Positions 48,601 through 60,635 are shown, counted from the first letter of the stretch. The stretch: 64,000 nucleotides of DNA from Mactromeris polynyma (GCA_032209605.1 JASFXZ010000001.1:7751703-7815702), one strand, 5' to 3'. Notes: generated by a model from the sequence alone, not told the origin. Numbers and translations: made by a program.

Positions 48601-49947
48601 ACCCCTGTTCTCACACAACCAATTGTCTACCCCTGTTCTCACACAACCAATTGGCTACCCCTGTTCTCACACAACCAATTGTCTACCCCTGTTCTCACAG
48701 AACCAATTGTCTACCCCTGTTCACACAGAACCAATTGTCTTCCCCTGTTTTCACAGAACCATTTTTCTTACCCTGTTCTCACAGAACCAATTGTCTATCC
48801 CTGTTCTCACAGAACCATTTGTCTACCCCTGTTCTCTAAAAAACCAATAATTATTGTCTACCCATGTTCTCACAGAACCATTTGTCTACCCCTGTTTTCA
48901 CAGAACCAATAATTATTGTCTATCCCTGTTCACACAGAACCAATTGTCTACCCCTGTTTTCACAGAATTAACTGTTTACCGCTGTCCTCACACAACCCCT
49001 TGTATACCCCTGTTCACGCACAACCTATTGTGTACCCCTGTTCACACAAAACCCATTGGCTATCCCTGTTCACACTGAACCCATTGTTTACCCCTGTTCA
49101 CACACAACCCATTGTCTATCCCTGTTCACACACAACCCCTTGTTTACTCCTGTTCACACACAACCCATTGTCTATCCCTGTTCACACAGAACCCATTGTC
49201 TATCCCTGTTCACACGCAACCCCTTGTTTACCTCTGTTCACACAGAACCCATCGTCTATCCCTGTTCACACGCAACCCCTTGTTTACCCCTGTCCACACA
49301 GAACCAATTGTCTACCCTGTTCACACACAACCCATTGTCTATCCCTGTTCACACAGAACCCATTGTCTATCCCTGTTCACACGCAACCCCTTGTTTACCT
49401 CTGTTCACACAGAACCCATCGTCTATCCCTGTTCACACGCAACCCCTTGTTTACCCCTGTCCACACAGAACCAATTGTCTACCCTGTTCTCACAGAACCA
49501 TTTGACTACCCCTGTTCTCACAGAACCATTTGTCTACCCCTGTTCACACATAACCAATTGTCTACCCCTGTTCTCACAGAACCATTTGTCTACCCCTGTT
49601 CACACATAACCAATTGTCTACCCCTGTTCTCACAGAACCATTTGTCTACCCCTGTTCACACATAACCAATTGTCTACCCCTGTTCTCACAGAACTATTTG
49701 TCTACCCCTGTTCACACATAACCAATTGTCTACCCCTGTTCTCACAGAATTAACTGTTTACCCCTGTTCTCACAGAACCATTTGTCTACCCCTGTTCACA
49801 CATAACCAATTGTCTACCCCTGTTCTCACATAATTAACTGTTTACCCCTGTTCTCACAGAATTAACTGTCTACCCCTGTTCTCACAGAATTAACTGTTTA
49901 CCCCTGTTCTCAAACAACCCCTGTCTACCACTGAACTCACAGAACTA
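45660..49947. repeat. 28-bp minisatellite, about 153 units, with higher-order structure
   Basis: The unit contains 'ctatccctgttcacacacaa' preceded by 'cccattgt'. The plus strand is C/T/A-rich with few G. Early units (to about 46500) are diverse. From 46500 to 48100 a marker unit ('agtcccttgttaactcctag') recurs at 46629, 46741, 46909, 47105, 47245, 47385, 47581, 47777, 47917 (variant) and 48057, spaced 4, 6, 7, 5, 5, 7, 7, 5, 5 units. A 'gttctcacagaacc' variant dominates from about 48460, and a 56-bp dimer ('acacataaccaattg' alternating with 'cacagaaccatttg') from about 49540. No spacers and no stable protein frame: 28 is not a multiple of 3, so all plus frames stay open by composition. Confidence 0.98.
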
Positions 49948-51896
49948 GATACAGTAATTCATGAAGGTTAAGTCCCAGTGATGAAATATGTGACTTGTAC
50001 TTGGTATGTAAGTACTGTATTTGCATCATAACCATATACATGTACATGTATGCTCCCTCAAACAAGTTTATAAATACGGTATCGTTGTTCAAGATATTCC
50101 TTAACACCAAATATACAATGTTCCAAACTTTTGACAAAACAACAACTGTTTCAAACCTAACAAACGTGCTGTATGGTTTAATATCTCAATTGACAGTGTT
50201 TAATTGGTACAATATATAGATCTATATATTCTGCAACATATCCCAATCGTAGACATATGATGGCAAATTGTGTACATACTCGTATGTACTTAAATCCAGC
50301 TATCAAATACATGTATACAGCTGTGTTTGTTCTGTTCTTTTCTGTCCTGTCCTGCTCGTAAACGAGGACAACATCGTAACTGTTCGTCCTGTAAGACGTA
50401 CCTTTGTTGAGATTAACTTTCTAAGCAACTGAACCTCAATGATTATTTAATGTCGGTATGTTGTATAATATATAAACAAAACAAACGGTCAATAGTAAAC
50501 GTGACATACCGTACTACATGTGACGGTAAACCGTAAGTGTGACATTCAATACTAAACGTGACATACAGAACTACATGTGACGGTCAACCGTAAGCGTGAC
50601 ATTCAATACTAAACGTGACATACAGTACTACATGTGACGGTCAACCGTGAGCGTGACATTCAATACTAAACGTGACATACAGTACTACATGTGACGGTTA
50701 ACAGTAAGCGTGACATTCAATACTAAACGTGACATACAGTAATACATGTGACGGTCAAACGTAAGCGTAACATTCAATTTTAATCGTTACATTTAATGCT
50801 AAACATGATGGCATTATTCATGTAAGATGTGGTTAAGCATGTACGTTTAGACAGTGAAATATTCAGTGTAAACACGTGAGTAAGCTATGTATCAATTAAA
50901 TAAATGAACTGACGGCCGCATTCAATTCCCTACACATTTTTGCTGCGCCATTATATAATTACGGACGAATAGAAATTTAAAGTTAAACATTTTTGAAGTG
51001 CACAAATGTCTTTAAATTAATGAGCATCGTGGTTTTATGGGACCATTAAAGAATTGGTTTCATCTTTTATCAAATTTGTTCTTAGTTCTATCACATTATA
51101 ACCTTCTATAAAAGTTTCAAGCATTTATAACATTCATGAGAAACCTTGATACAGTCTACTCGGACTGAAACATTGTGGCTAAAACTCATAGATGATCGTA
51201 ATCATCAATGGCCGTATTTTACAGCATGGTTATGTGAATGTTATGAGAATGTTCTAGGTCTGTGAGTATGAAATAGCGAAGATGAAACACGTTGATGATA
51301 ATAATGTAATCTTACCAGTGTCAGTAACGCGCGCTAATTTATTTTAACAGATATGCCATAGATATGAGGTCATTAGTTTTCATTATTTACACAAAAAACA
51401 AGTTTCCAGGTTATGAAAGGTTTGAAGGAATGAGGAAATGAACACGTACGCTTTTTATGAATCATAGAATTCGTGTGGAAACATGGCATTATTCGCCGAC
51501 AATATTATAATATCCAATTTAATATTCACTTCTTCCGACTGCAGCGATGTTGTACGTAATAAATATGTTCAATGCACGTTTCCCTCACCTGATCGGTCGC
51601 ACGTCACTGTTTACAATTTTCACTATCAGCTTCATCATCACCGCAACAACAAGTGTCCAAATCTGTATCATGATTGCTTTCAAGAACATAATTATGGTAA
51701 TCACAAGTTATATATTATTTTTTATTTATACAAACACTAATAAAAAATATTTTTTTATAATGGTCAATTCTTCCATTAAATCTATCGCTGTATCGTTTCT
51801 AACAGCTTACTTATAATTATGTACCATCGTAATGATAACAATAATAGTGATCATGTTCATATTATTCTATATAATTAATATAGAAGTATGCCTATA
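49948..51896. other. Intergenic stretch with one tandem repeat
   Basis: No gene recognised. It contains the 57-bp tandem repeat at 50485-50790; otherwise AT-rich sequence with no strong open frame. Confidence 0.5.
50485..50790. repeat. 57-bp tandem repeat, about 5 units
   Basis: The marker 'catgtgacgg' occurs at 50517, 50574, 50631, 50688 and (near) 50745, an exact 57-base step. Each unit holds two 'cgtgacat' words. Units are about 95% alike by eye, with decay at the right end. Confidence 0.95.
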
Positions 51897-51911
51897 CACT
51901 CAACAAAATTC

Positions 51912-52103
51912 CTAATCGGTCAGTTTATATTGTATTATTATTTTTCTAATAATGCATGTATTCACACAAAATTTCACATACCGATATTTGAACAGGTAAT
52001 GCAGCGAATTATTGATTTTTTTTAGCCGGCTCGCTATGAAATTAATCGTATTAGGCGTATTGACGTTTATAGCACGTTTTGCACGTGCGGGGCATGGACA
52101 CAT
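51912..52103 (-). CDS. Arm-encoded 63-aa open frame (left arm), probably not a gene
   Basis: Reads MCPCPARAKRAINVNTPN onwards and is nearly identical to the frame in the opposite arm (52541-52732), differing at a few residues. Because the arms are inverted copies, the same frame appears twice. No family recognised. It may be chance or a remnant of the parent element. Confidence 0.12.
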   Translation of the reverse strand: MCPCPARAKRAINVNTPNTINFIASRLKKINNSLHYLFKYRYVKFCVNTCIIRKIIIQYKLTD

Positions 52104-52540
52104 ATTTGCACGTGTTCGTGTACACTTTTGTCATTGCTGGTGAAAATCCTTTTTGAAAAACACAAAACATGGCGAGAATGAACGCGCCCGAGCCGTCGGA
52201 ATGATTCAGACCGGAACTCCTTTACGACAGGTGGGTTTTATTTTTTGAAATTTCATAAGAATATTGACATTGAATTTCACCCAAAGAGCTTGTTTGGTGG
52301 ATAGCCGCCGATAGAAGGTTCTTGCCACCTGAAAAAAGTTGAAAACGGAAATAACCACCAATATAATGGCTACACACAAATAATGTCAATATTCTTATGA
52401 AATTTCAAAAAATAAAACCCACCTGTCGTAAATGACGACGGCTCGGGCGCGTTCTTCTTCAGTCATTCTCAACATGTTTTGTGTTTTTCAAAATGGATTT
52501 TCATCAGCAATGACAAAAGTGTACACGAACACGTGCAAAT

Positions 52541-52732
52541 ATGTGTCCATGCCCAGCACGTGTAAAACGTGCTATAAACGTCAATACGCCTAATGCGATT
52601 AATTTCATAGCGAGCCGGCTAAAAAAAATCAATAATTCGCTGCATTACCTGTTCAAATATCGGTATGTGAAATTTTGTGTGAAAACATGCATTATTAGAA
52701 AAATAATAATACAATATAAAGTGACCGATTAG
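52541..52732 (+). CDS. Arm-encoded 63-aa open frame (right arm), probably not a gene
   Basis: Mirror copy of the frame at 51912-52103 (MCPCPARVKRAINVNTPN...). The few differences mostly change the residue, giving no hint of protein-level constraint. Confidence 0.12.
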   Translation: MCPCPARVKRAINVNTPNAINFIASRLKKINNSLHYLFKYRYVKFCVKTCIIRKIIIQYKVTD

Positions 52733-52864
52733 GAATTTTGTTGAGTGTATGTGGTTATTCGTTTAGAAATGATACGATACTTTCATTATGTCTCTATTGT
52801 AACTGGTCAAGATGGTGTGTTAGTGTATAAACGCCCGGGATGTTGCACTAAGAGTGTAAAGTTT

Positions 52865-53096
52865 TTTCATTCGCGCTTTTTTTTAGATTTAAAAATAATT
52901 ATATTTGACTCATCCTGTTTTACAGAACGAGGACAGAAAATGATAAATCTGTATCAAGTAAGTGATATTGGAACTAGACATTTCATTCGCGCTTTTTTTT
53001 AGATTTAAAAATAATTGTATTTGACTCATCCTGTTTTACAGAACGAGGACAGAAAATAATAAATCTGTATCAAGTAAGTAATATAGGAACTACTAT
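52865..53096 (+). repeat. 116-bp tandem duplication carrying exon-like sequence
   Basis: Unit 1 (52865-52980) and unit 2 (52981-53096) are nearly identical. Each contains a pyrimidine tract ending TTTTACAG, then 32 bases beginning AACGAGGACAGAAAAT, then CAA|GTAAGT. This is the form of a small exon with both splice signals, duplicated in tandem. No host gene was found around it. Confidence 0.85.
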
Positions 53097-56000
53097 GTTT
53101 CAAACTTTTTGTAAAGTTTTCCTTCATTAGCATTAGCAACATATATTGCAAAAGTGTGCATTCATTTGCTCAAATACATGTTTTCCTTTAAACATTCTCC
53201 TGAATTTAAACTCATTAAGCCACGGGACAGTAGAAACAAAAACATATTGTTTAGACTTTCTTCAGTGATTTGTACACATAATTAGGCCTGGCAAACCACT
53301 TATGTAGACAACTCTATGTCTGCAACTACATGGTAAATATCGCATTTTAGTGCATAGATGTCAGTCAATGAAAAAAAACAATGAAAATTAATCAGAATAA
53401 CCCAGTACGATTCTAGACTTAAAGTCATTTCATTCAACCACACAAGATCGTTAATTCTGGAATAACACGCTGGTCGGTATAATTAGACGCTGGGTATTAC
53501 AACCTATTGAGTGCTGATAAGCCTTTTCTACATAATGTTTAAGTGTGTTTTCTCTCTTATTAATTTCCTCTTTTTCGTTTTAATCTCAATGGCTGATATA
53601 AGGCGTGTTCCTGCCAGTATCAAAGAACAGCCGAGCACCGACATCTAAACGTTCCCCGACCGGTATAAGAGAAACAATACTTTCAAATGTTGAAGAGATC
53701 TGGAGAGTACCTAGCTCTGGTGCTAGATCTGGTGTTCCATAAACATGCCCCAGCTCTGAACCCATTCTTATAAAGCCATGCCAAAACGCAGACAAACTGT
53801 CCGAAGTTGTTATTCAATATAGGAGTTTAACAACTTCGGCAAATTAAAGTGTCCGGTGTTGTTCGTGGTGGGTATTGACATCTTCGGATTTCTGAGTTGT
53901 TAGTGATGTATAGTAATATATTACAGGGAAAATTTAACAACGGGGGGGGGGGGGTGGGTCCTAGTATCTTAGTAATGCACATCACACCTATATAAAAGAA
54001 ATGATCTATTAAATTATGACAGATATAGACTTTTGAAACATAATGCATGTATCCGGTAGTTCCAAATCTAAAGACTTTGCGGACGGAACTCATTTTTTCG
54101 GATAAGTCAAACCCACAGCTTTCCAGATCGAGTTCACTGAGTACAGGACATGATTAAAAGTCGATCGTTTCCGTTTTGTTTTCCTGTTGATTGTGTATAT
54201 TTGGAAGACACGTGTACTTACTGGCGAAGGTAAAATAAACATTTTAAACGGTAACTAAATACTGACGGACGTCGGATATTTTCATCTAACTTCAGTTTAA
54301 ATGAAGTCGTGAATGTTATGCGTGTGCTTTTCCCTTTTCACAGAATGCGTCGGCATTGGTTGTGTAAGGTTCGCTCAACTGCATATTTATACACATAACA
54401 CAAATCAGTGTCTTGGTCGAAGATTCGAAAAAATATATGTTTGTTCGCGGCAAAACTGAATGCACATATGAACCAGTTAATGTCCAATGTACAAATGTAT
54501 TCGTTAAAATTTGAAAGCTTCACATTTACTGTGAATGAAACATTCGCGTTTTTACATTTGATATCTCCATTATCATTAGAAAATTACGCCGTATCACACA
54601 ACGAAATATTTTGTCTGTTTTTACTACGAGGAATATTGCTATTCATTAATAAAGTTGTCACAGGAAGTGTAATTCTCATTAATGTGTAGATAAAACAAAC
54701 CGTAAAAATAATGCGGGTATCATATTAATGTGGGTGGGATACCAGCAACAACATTCCATGATATTGACGTTCTGATTGTTTGCACGTAAGCTCAAATTTT
54801 ACGAGCACACATTACCACAATCAGTTATCACGTGATACATTTCTCTAAAAATACGCCTTGCCCAAGTTCTCTCCTCGCTTACTTCCCCTGACGAATTCGA
54901 GCTGTGCTCGGAAGTCGAATTCGGCTCAGAGCCTGACTCCAAGCGCCAGTAAGAACCTTCAGTGCACAGATTAATTGTAAATTGTGAAGTCGTACTTCAA
55001 GTACAACTACATTGCCGTGAGTTCGAAGGTTAATCCTTTTGAAAGTATCTCCCTTTATAGCTAAAGTACCATAAGGGGAGATAAGTTTTATGAATGAAAG
55101 GTGAAAAGTAAACTGTGAACCATCAACTGATACTACTGCTGTTACTTACCAGAGCCCGGTGATGTCTTTGCAATTCGCACTTCACAGTTCTACAACCTGT
55201 GCAGGTGAAGTATCACAGTTGTGAACGGCGAAGTGTGAAATATGAATTATGAACTGTGACGTTTGATGAAACAACTGAAATGAGATCTGGGAAAGTGTGA
55301 TTTGTGAACCATAAACTGTGAAGTGTGATTTGTGAACCATAAACTGTGAAGTGTGATTTGTGAACCATAAACTGTGAAGTGTGATTTGTGAACCATAAAC
55401 TGTGAAGTGTGATTTGTGAACCATAAATTGTGAAGTGTGATTTGTGAACCATAAACTGTGAAGTGTGATTTGTGAACCATAAACTGTGAAGTGTGAAGTG
55501 TGATCTGTGAACCATAAACTGTGAAGTGTGATCTGTGAACCATAAACTGTGAAGTGTGAACTATGAAGTTTGATGAATTGAATGTGAAGTGTGATCTGTG
55601 ACCTATAAACTGTGAACAACGAAGTGTAAACTACGAAGTCAGACGTATAGTATACTATACAGCGATATACAAGAACTATGAAGTATATTGCACGGTACAG
55701 TGACAAACAGTCATACAATGCAATACGTTTATTTCAGCATTAAAAAAATGTCCTACAAAGTGTATAGTCATAGCGGTATACTATATAACATATAGAGTAG
55801 ACGATATACTGTGAAGTGTGAATAAAAAACTAAGTCACCGTGCTGGGCAGGTCATATCCTTCGTGATATTTTACTACGGTCATACCCTCCACCCTTGATT
55901 GATGTTGGGTAGTTGTCAGCTGCTCGAGGGACGGCAAGTTATTGCTGGCTGTTAATTAACTTCAAACTGGTCACATCAACTGACCGCCGTGTATAAATAA

Positions 56001-57129
56001 CAAATTGTCCAAAAACTCCGTTAAGCCAGATTACAAAACACGAAGTCATTAAGAGGCTGTCGTTGTTACAAGGCTTCCTACTTCACACCGATTGTCCAAC
56101 AGTGTTATCTTCGAAACCTTAAGTGTTTTATACAAGCTCGAATATCTCCACCTCTCTGAAAACCGAGGAAGAGATAAAGCATAAATTACATCACGTGAAG
56201 ATTCGGTTATCCACACTGTGTATATAAACATGTGTACTTATTTAGAAACTGTGTCATTTTATATCAGTTGTCTCCCTTTAATCACTAATATTATACTGTT
56301 CTTAAATTACGAGTCAAACTTCATCAGTCAACTTTTAGTCCATTCCTTATTAAGGGAACTTCGTTAACTATAAACTGTATATATTTCAACAGTTCCTATA
56401 TTTAGAGGCGTTTTCTGTGACTTGTTGGAAATATTGATAAACCAATGTTTACTTAATGAACCAACTTATACGTGTACTTCTCAATCAGCATCAGCAGCAT
56501 GTATGGTTCTGTGTATAGAACGTTCTGTAAACGATTTATGTGATAAATAATGATAATTTGTAATTTGTAGTATCGGTGTCCGAATTGAACCCGGAATATT
56601 CACACGATCGTACATTAATTTGTATTTTATCCGGTTTTCAAGATGCATTTTGAATCAGATACCAGTAAAGGCGTGGAATTATGCAGTAAGAATAAACCTT
56701 AACAAACATCAGTAACGTGCACTAGGTATCAAACCTATCCAATGTTTTAACATTACGGACCAGATAGGTTACAAGTTTGATGTGTGGACTAGCAGGCATA
56801 CCCCGTGATAGTTTTCTCGCAAATCAGATACGTAACAAGATACCGCGAGATCACTGTTATATCCTATATAATGTACTGAAAAATGCAATCAAACTCTTTT
56901 ATGATTTATCATATCTGTGGGCTGCAAGTATGGGTCATACATAACGTGGCTTTAAGTCACATAAACAAGCCAGGGTCATGCTGTGACCAGCTGTTAGGGC
57001 GGAGTCAGGAATCAGAGGCACATTCAAACATTTTCATGGGCACATACTGTAACCTGGGTAGAGCCTCAAAGCTTCATACAGTCCGATTGGGATTTGAACC
57101 CGTATGTTTGAATTTACTAGATAAAAAAT
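53097..57129. other. Intergenic region with a second 28-bp minisatellite
   Basis: No gene recognised. It contains a 13-base poly-G (53942-53954), the minisatellite at 55290-55630, and a minus-strand B-box-like 'gggttcaaatccc' (plus strand at about 57090) that suggests a SINE fragment next to the retrotransposon. Confidence 0.5.
55290..55630. repeat. Second 28-bp minisatellite, about 10 units
   Basis: The unit contains 'gtgatttgtgaaccataaac' followed by 'tgtgaagt'. The core (55295-55480) is close to perfect; units further right vary (atctgtgaacc, extra gtgaagt). Minus-strand frames repeating FTVYGSQITLHSLW stay open by composition. Confidence 0.95.
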
Positions 57130-58010
57130 AAACACAATTATCTTCTTCTCCTTATCGTTCGCCTTTACACTTGAATATCAGTCTCCTCAACAAATCTGGT
57201 GGTCTTCTGTAGGGCATGCACTGGTCCATATAGCTTCTCTATGAGTGGTGTTAGTGACGGCCATATCTTATCTCTCAATACCTGATAGTTATTGCATGAC
57301 TGTAAGAGGTGTGAAGTATCCTGCTCTGCTTCTCCACAATGACACATTGTAGATGGAACAACTTTCATGACTTTGTATAGATGTTGATTGAGTCTGTTGT
57401 GTCCTGTCCTCAGTCTGAAGATGGTAGTTTGGTCAGATCTTGTCAGCTGGTGGTAACTGTCTTGTTGCTGAGGGGTGTTGATGGTAGTCTTCATCTCTGT
57501 GTAGCTGACTGGATTTTCTTTCTGTTGTTGTTCAGCACCATGCTTTGCTAATGTGTCGGCTTGTTCATTACCCCGAACTCCACAGTGAGAAGGGATCCAC
57601 TGTAGTACTGTTGTAAGATGGTGTATAAAGCTTGTTCAAGTTGAGGTAGCTTGTCGTTTGTCAAAGCTTGTAGCACAGAGAGGGCATCAGTCAGGAATAC
57701 TACTTGAGTTGTGTTGTCAACTTTGTTTTTGATGGAGTGTGCTTCATGAATAAGGGCTTCTTCTTCAGCTTTGTAGTTTGGACAATGTAGGTCTGTTGGT
57801 ATTGCCTCTGATTGTTGATCTCCGTTGGGATATTGGATGTATATACCAGCCCCTCCTTTTGTTGTGGCATTTGTGGCTGACCCATCTGTATATACTCTTA
57901 CCCAGGAGTCTGAAGGGTACTCGTCTACAAGCATATTCATTGTCAGTGTTTTCTTAACAATGCTAGTCTGTTCATCTTTGGTAGTAATGTTCGGAACTGA
58001 GGTCTAGATG
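57130..58010 (-). pseudogene. 3' end of a non-LTR retrotransposon (RNase H and C-terminal region), broken
   Basis: On the minus strand: RNase H with VYTDGSATNATTKGGAGIYI and NYKAEEEAL (57548-57940). Then, in a shifted frame, QWIPSHCGVRGNEQADTLA and a C-terminal part with CHCGEAEQDTSHLLQSC, ending at a stop at 57165. The frame change is near 57610. The reverse transcriptase is absent, so the copy is 5'-truncated. The 3' end reads 'gtgtaaaggcgaacgataag' before the flank. Matches I/Jockey-group elements that carry RNase H. Confidence 0.85.
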
Positions 58011-59420
58011 ATGACATTTCCAAGTTTATCTTCACAAGAGTTGTTATTCAGTGTGAAAGCTATAACACAATTATGATTCTTGGGCTTTTAGATTAATCAG
58101 TCGATTTTCTTAAACCTCCGGTCCCGGGTATTTTAGAATCTAAAGACCAAGGGAATGTAAAGTAGTAGAATAAATTATGAAGAGTGAGAATTTGGTAACA
58201 TGGAACTCTCATTTTTCCGCCAGCATTTCGTAAAAAAAGATATCACAAGAGGAAGTATACAGTTATGATCGGATGACCTCCGAACTGTTAAATAAGATCA
58301 ATGTAAGACATGTCCACGAAATATATTCCTTATTTATATATTCAATATAAACCACCACTAGATTTTCAAACGCCGTCTATGCTATTGTAAATAATTAAAC
58401 ATAACAGTACTGGGGAACAAACCTGTACGAGTTAAAAGTTCCGCCTATCCGAGCAAATCTGGTGAATTCCAGGCAATTGTACCAATCTGGCTCTAAAGCA
58501 AGATGTAAGACTAAAGGCTGCTGTTTCAGTAATTATCTCTTTCTTCTGGAATTAGAACCTTGTGTTATTAATTAATTGCAACTGGTTGAAAACTGCTACT
58601 GATCATCCGGCTGGCCGAGATAATATTTAATTTTGGGTCGGTCGGTCTGTCTGACAATAATGTATCTTTTAATGTTACAGATCTTTAAATACGTAATTAC
58701 AATATTGTATAAAACGTAATCATTTTGGGATTAATTGACATTTTTCGCAGCATATTAAATTTTAATTATAAATATTTTTATTTAAACATGATTGAAATGC
58801 GTCGTTCTCGAACTTACAAATACACCGAACACTAACGAAGCCAGTGTTTTTGTCTATCATGTTGAATAAAAAATAATCACGAACATAAACAAAACTCAAA
58901 CTTATTGATTAAATGTCAAAACAGTCGAACTTTTAGATTGGATAATAATTAAATAACAATGCATTGTACTGTATTTAACGGATTTGTTTTGTGTAATCAA
59001 CCTGTGTCAAAACGGAGCGATCAATTTCATGAAGTTTAACAACTGTGATAAACACATAACCCGGCCCGAGTATACTATATTTGCTTATAAAGCGTCTATG
59101 GAGATATTTAAATGGCGTCCTAACAACCGGGTAATATTTTCTTGGATACCATCTACGGTAAAAACCGAGTAATTCGACTAGATGTAAATATTTAAGATTG
59201 CTTATAACGGGCTGTCTCTCATGAATGAACTCATACTATAGAATGACTACATGCTAATTTATTAAAGGACTTGTTTAGAATTCAAATAGGAGTACAGTGT
59301 TTATCTGATATTTAAAAAAAAACTGAATAACTTCATAAAGTGGACTTTTAATATCATCAAAAATCAGTGTAAGAAATCCACGTTTAAATAATATATATTG
59401 ACAAATTGAAATAACCAAAT
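58011..59420. other. Upstream flank of the third gene
   Basis: AT-rich, no coding region recognised. Presumed to hold the promoter of the gene starting at 59421; no motif can be assigned with confidence. Confidence 0.4.
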
Positions 59421-59772
59421 ATGGGATGCAAACAATCGAAAGCTGTCAAGGTCCAGCCTGTAGGGGCTGCTGAAATGAGGGCTGGGGAATTAAAGAATAA
59501 TACGGGTGTTGAGTGTGATGGGGAAGATAAGTCTCGTCGAAATGGAAAACGAAGCAAATCATCGAAAAGCAGGAAATCCCTAGGGTCATCCGGATCCCTA
59601 GACGATGATCGGTCCCAGGATTCGGATCGAGGTGGGTCCGCTGGTTCAAAGAAGAGTCATGACTCTGGGCTTGGAGATCTGGGAGAGTGCAACCATGGAT
59701 TTATCACAGAAAATTCCGACCCAAATAAAGTAAAAGAAATTGAATCATCATTCAAAGAAAGAGAGGATTTAG
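59421..59772 (+). CDS. First coding exon of an acylated, Ser/Lys-rich protein
   Basis: Begins MGCKQSKAVKVQPV: Gly2 with Ser6 fits N-myristoylation and Cys3 fits palmitoylation, so membrane attachment is expected. The middle (about 35-80) is low-complexity Ser/Lys/Asp. The end has SHDSGLGDL, ITENSDPNKVKEIESSFKER. The exon ends TTAG|GTAGGT (codon 118 split, phase 1); the open frame then reads into intron. Start context aaatATGG is good. I do not recognise the family with certainty. Later exons were not found in the remaining 4.2 kb, so they are probably beyond the window. Confidence 0.7.
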
Positions 59773-60569
59773 GTAGGTGTTTTACAATGTTTCAATTCGG
59801 GCCGTTTTGATAATTGTTTCAATGCATGATTAAGATAAATTGCACTTAACAAGTCATGTCCAGTATGGAGCAGGTCACGATGCTCTATTAGATATTCTAC
59901 ATTCAGTTACTGTTAAGCAAGCCAACTTAATTCTATTTCTTGGATAAAACTAAAAGCTCTAAGTATTTTATACAAGTGAATTATTTCCATTTATAATTCA
60001 AAATAAAACCCGACACTCTGGTCTGTAGGACGGCAATACGATGAATGTATACTGCGTATATAGTTTATGTTAAAATTCCCCATTAAGGGTAGTTCACATA
60101 TAGTCGAGTGAAGAAATAACATCAAATGCTTAATGTTCTCGCTAAGCAGATTGTGTGATCCGACCTTCTGGAGGTGACCTCCCACACAACATACCCTTCA
60201 TCTGACTTAATCATCGTCACAAACCGACCCCAGGATAGTCACACATAATTAATGAGCGTTATGATAAATTTAATATTCTATCAATCTTTAATATGTACTT
60301 ATGTTCGTACAGTTTAGATTTGAGTTGTGTATACGATGTGACGATTAATATTCAAACATTTAAACTGGCATCAATACCGCGGCGTACTCGTAAACAGAAA
60401 TCGTTTGTATGCGTTCATTAATATTCATAATTATCATAGAATTTTAGTTCAGCTCAAATGTCTCTCAGTTGTATCATGAAATGATTCTACATTTTCTTTC
60501 GAAACATTGATCAAATGCATCATGAATGTGATTTATCGAGACCGTTAATTATATTTTAATGTCGAACTA

Positions 60570-60635
60570 AAAATATACCGTCATGAAGAAGTCATCAGAA
60601 AAAATATACCGTCATGAAGAAGTCATCTGAAAAAA
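60570..60635. repeat. Two-copy tandem repeat, about 30 bp
   Basis: The block 'aaaatataccgtcatgaaga' plus 'agtcatc' occurs twice in tandem with one difference (cagaa against ctgaa). Confidence 0.85.

Larger units (their letters stand above)
51897..52747. mobile_element. Fold-back element, 851 bp, TA-flanked, arms about 370 bp
   Basis: Starts CACTCAACAAAATTCCTAAT and ends with the exact inverse; TA lies on each side (51895-51896, 52748-52749). Left arm 51897-52271 pairs with right arm 52382-52747; the centre of about 110 bases is unique. The arms carry a few point differences and one small indel near 52205. TA duplication suggests a Tc1-mariner-type or similar transposase in trans. Confidence 0.9.

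Noticed and set aside
45660..49947. CRISPR-like array of 28-base repeats, or a long repetitive secreted protein (open frames up to 286 codons)
   Set aside because: Repeats are contiguous with no spacers, and the host is an animal. The open frames shift through the array because 28 is not a multiple of 3, all plus frames are open by composition, and the frames end wherever a unit mutates.
53586..53795. Minus-strand 69-codon frame (MSAFWHGFIRMGSELGH...)
   Set aside because: No recognised family, no splice context, and short; could not be supported.
55182..55718. Minus-strand 178-codon frame rich in FTVYGSQITLHS
   Set aside because: It follows the 28-bp minisatellite and is open in three frames; no start context or domain.
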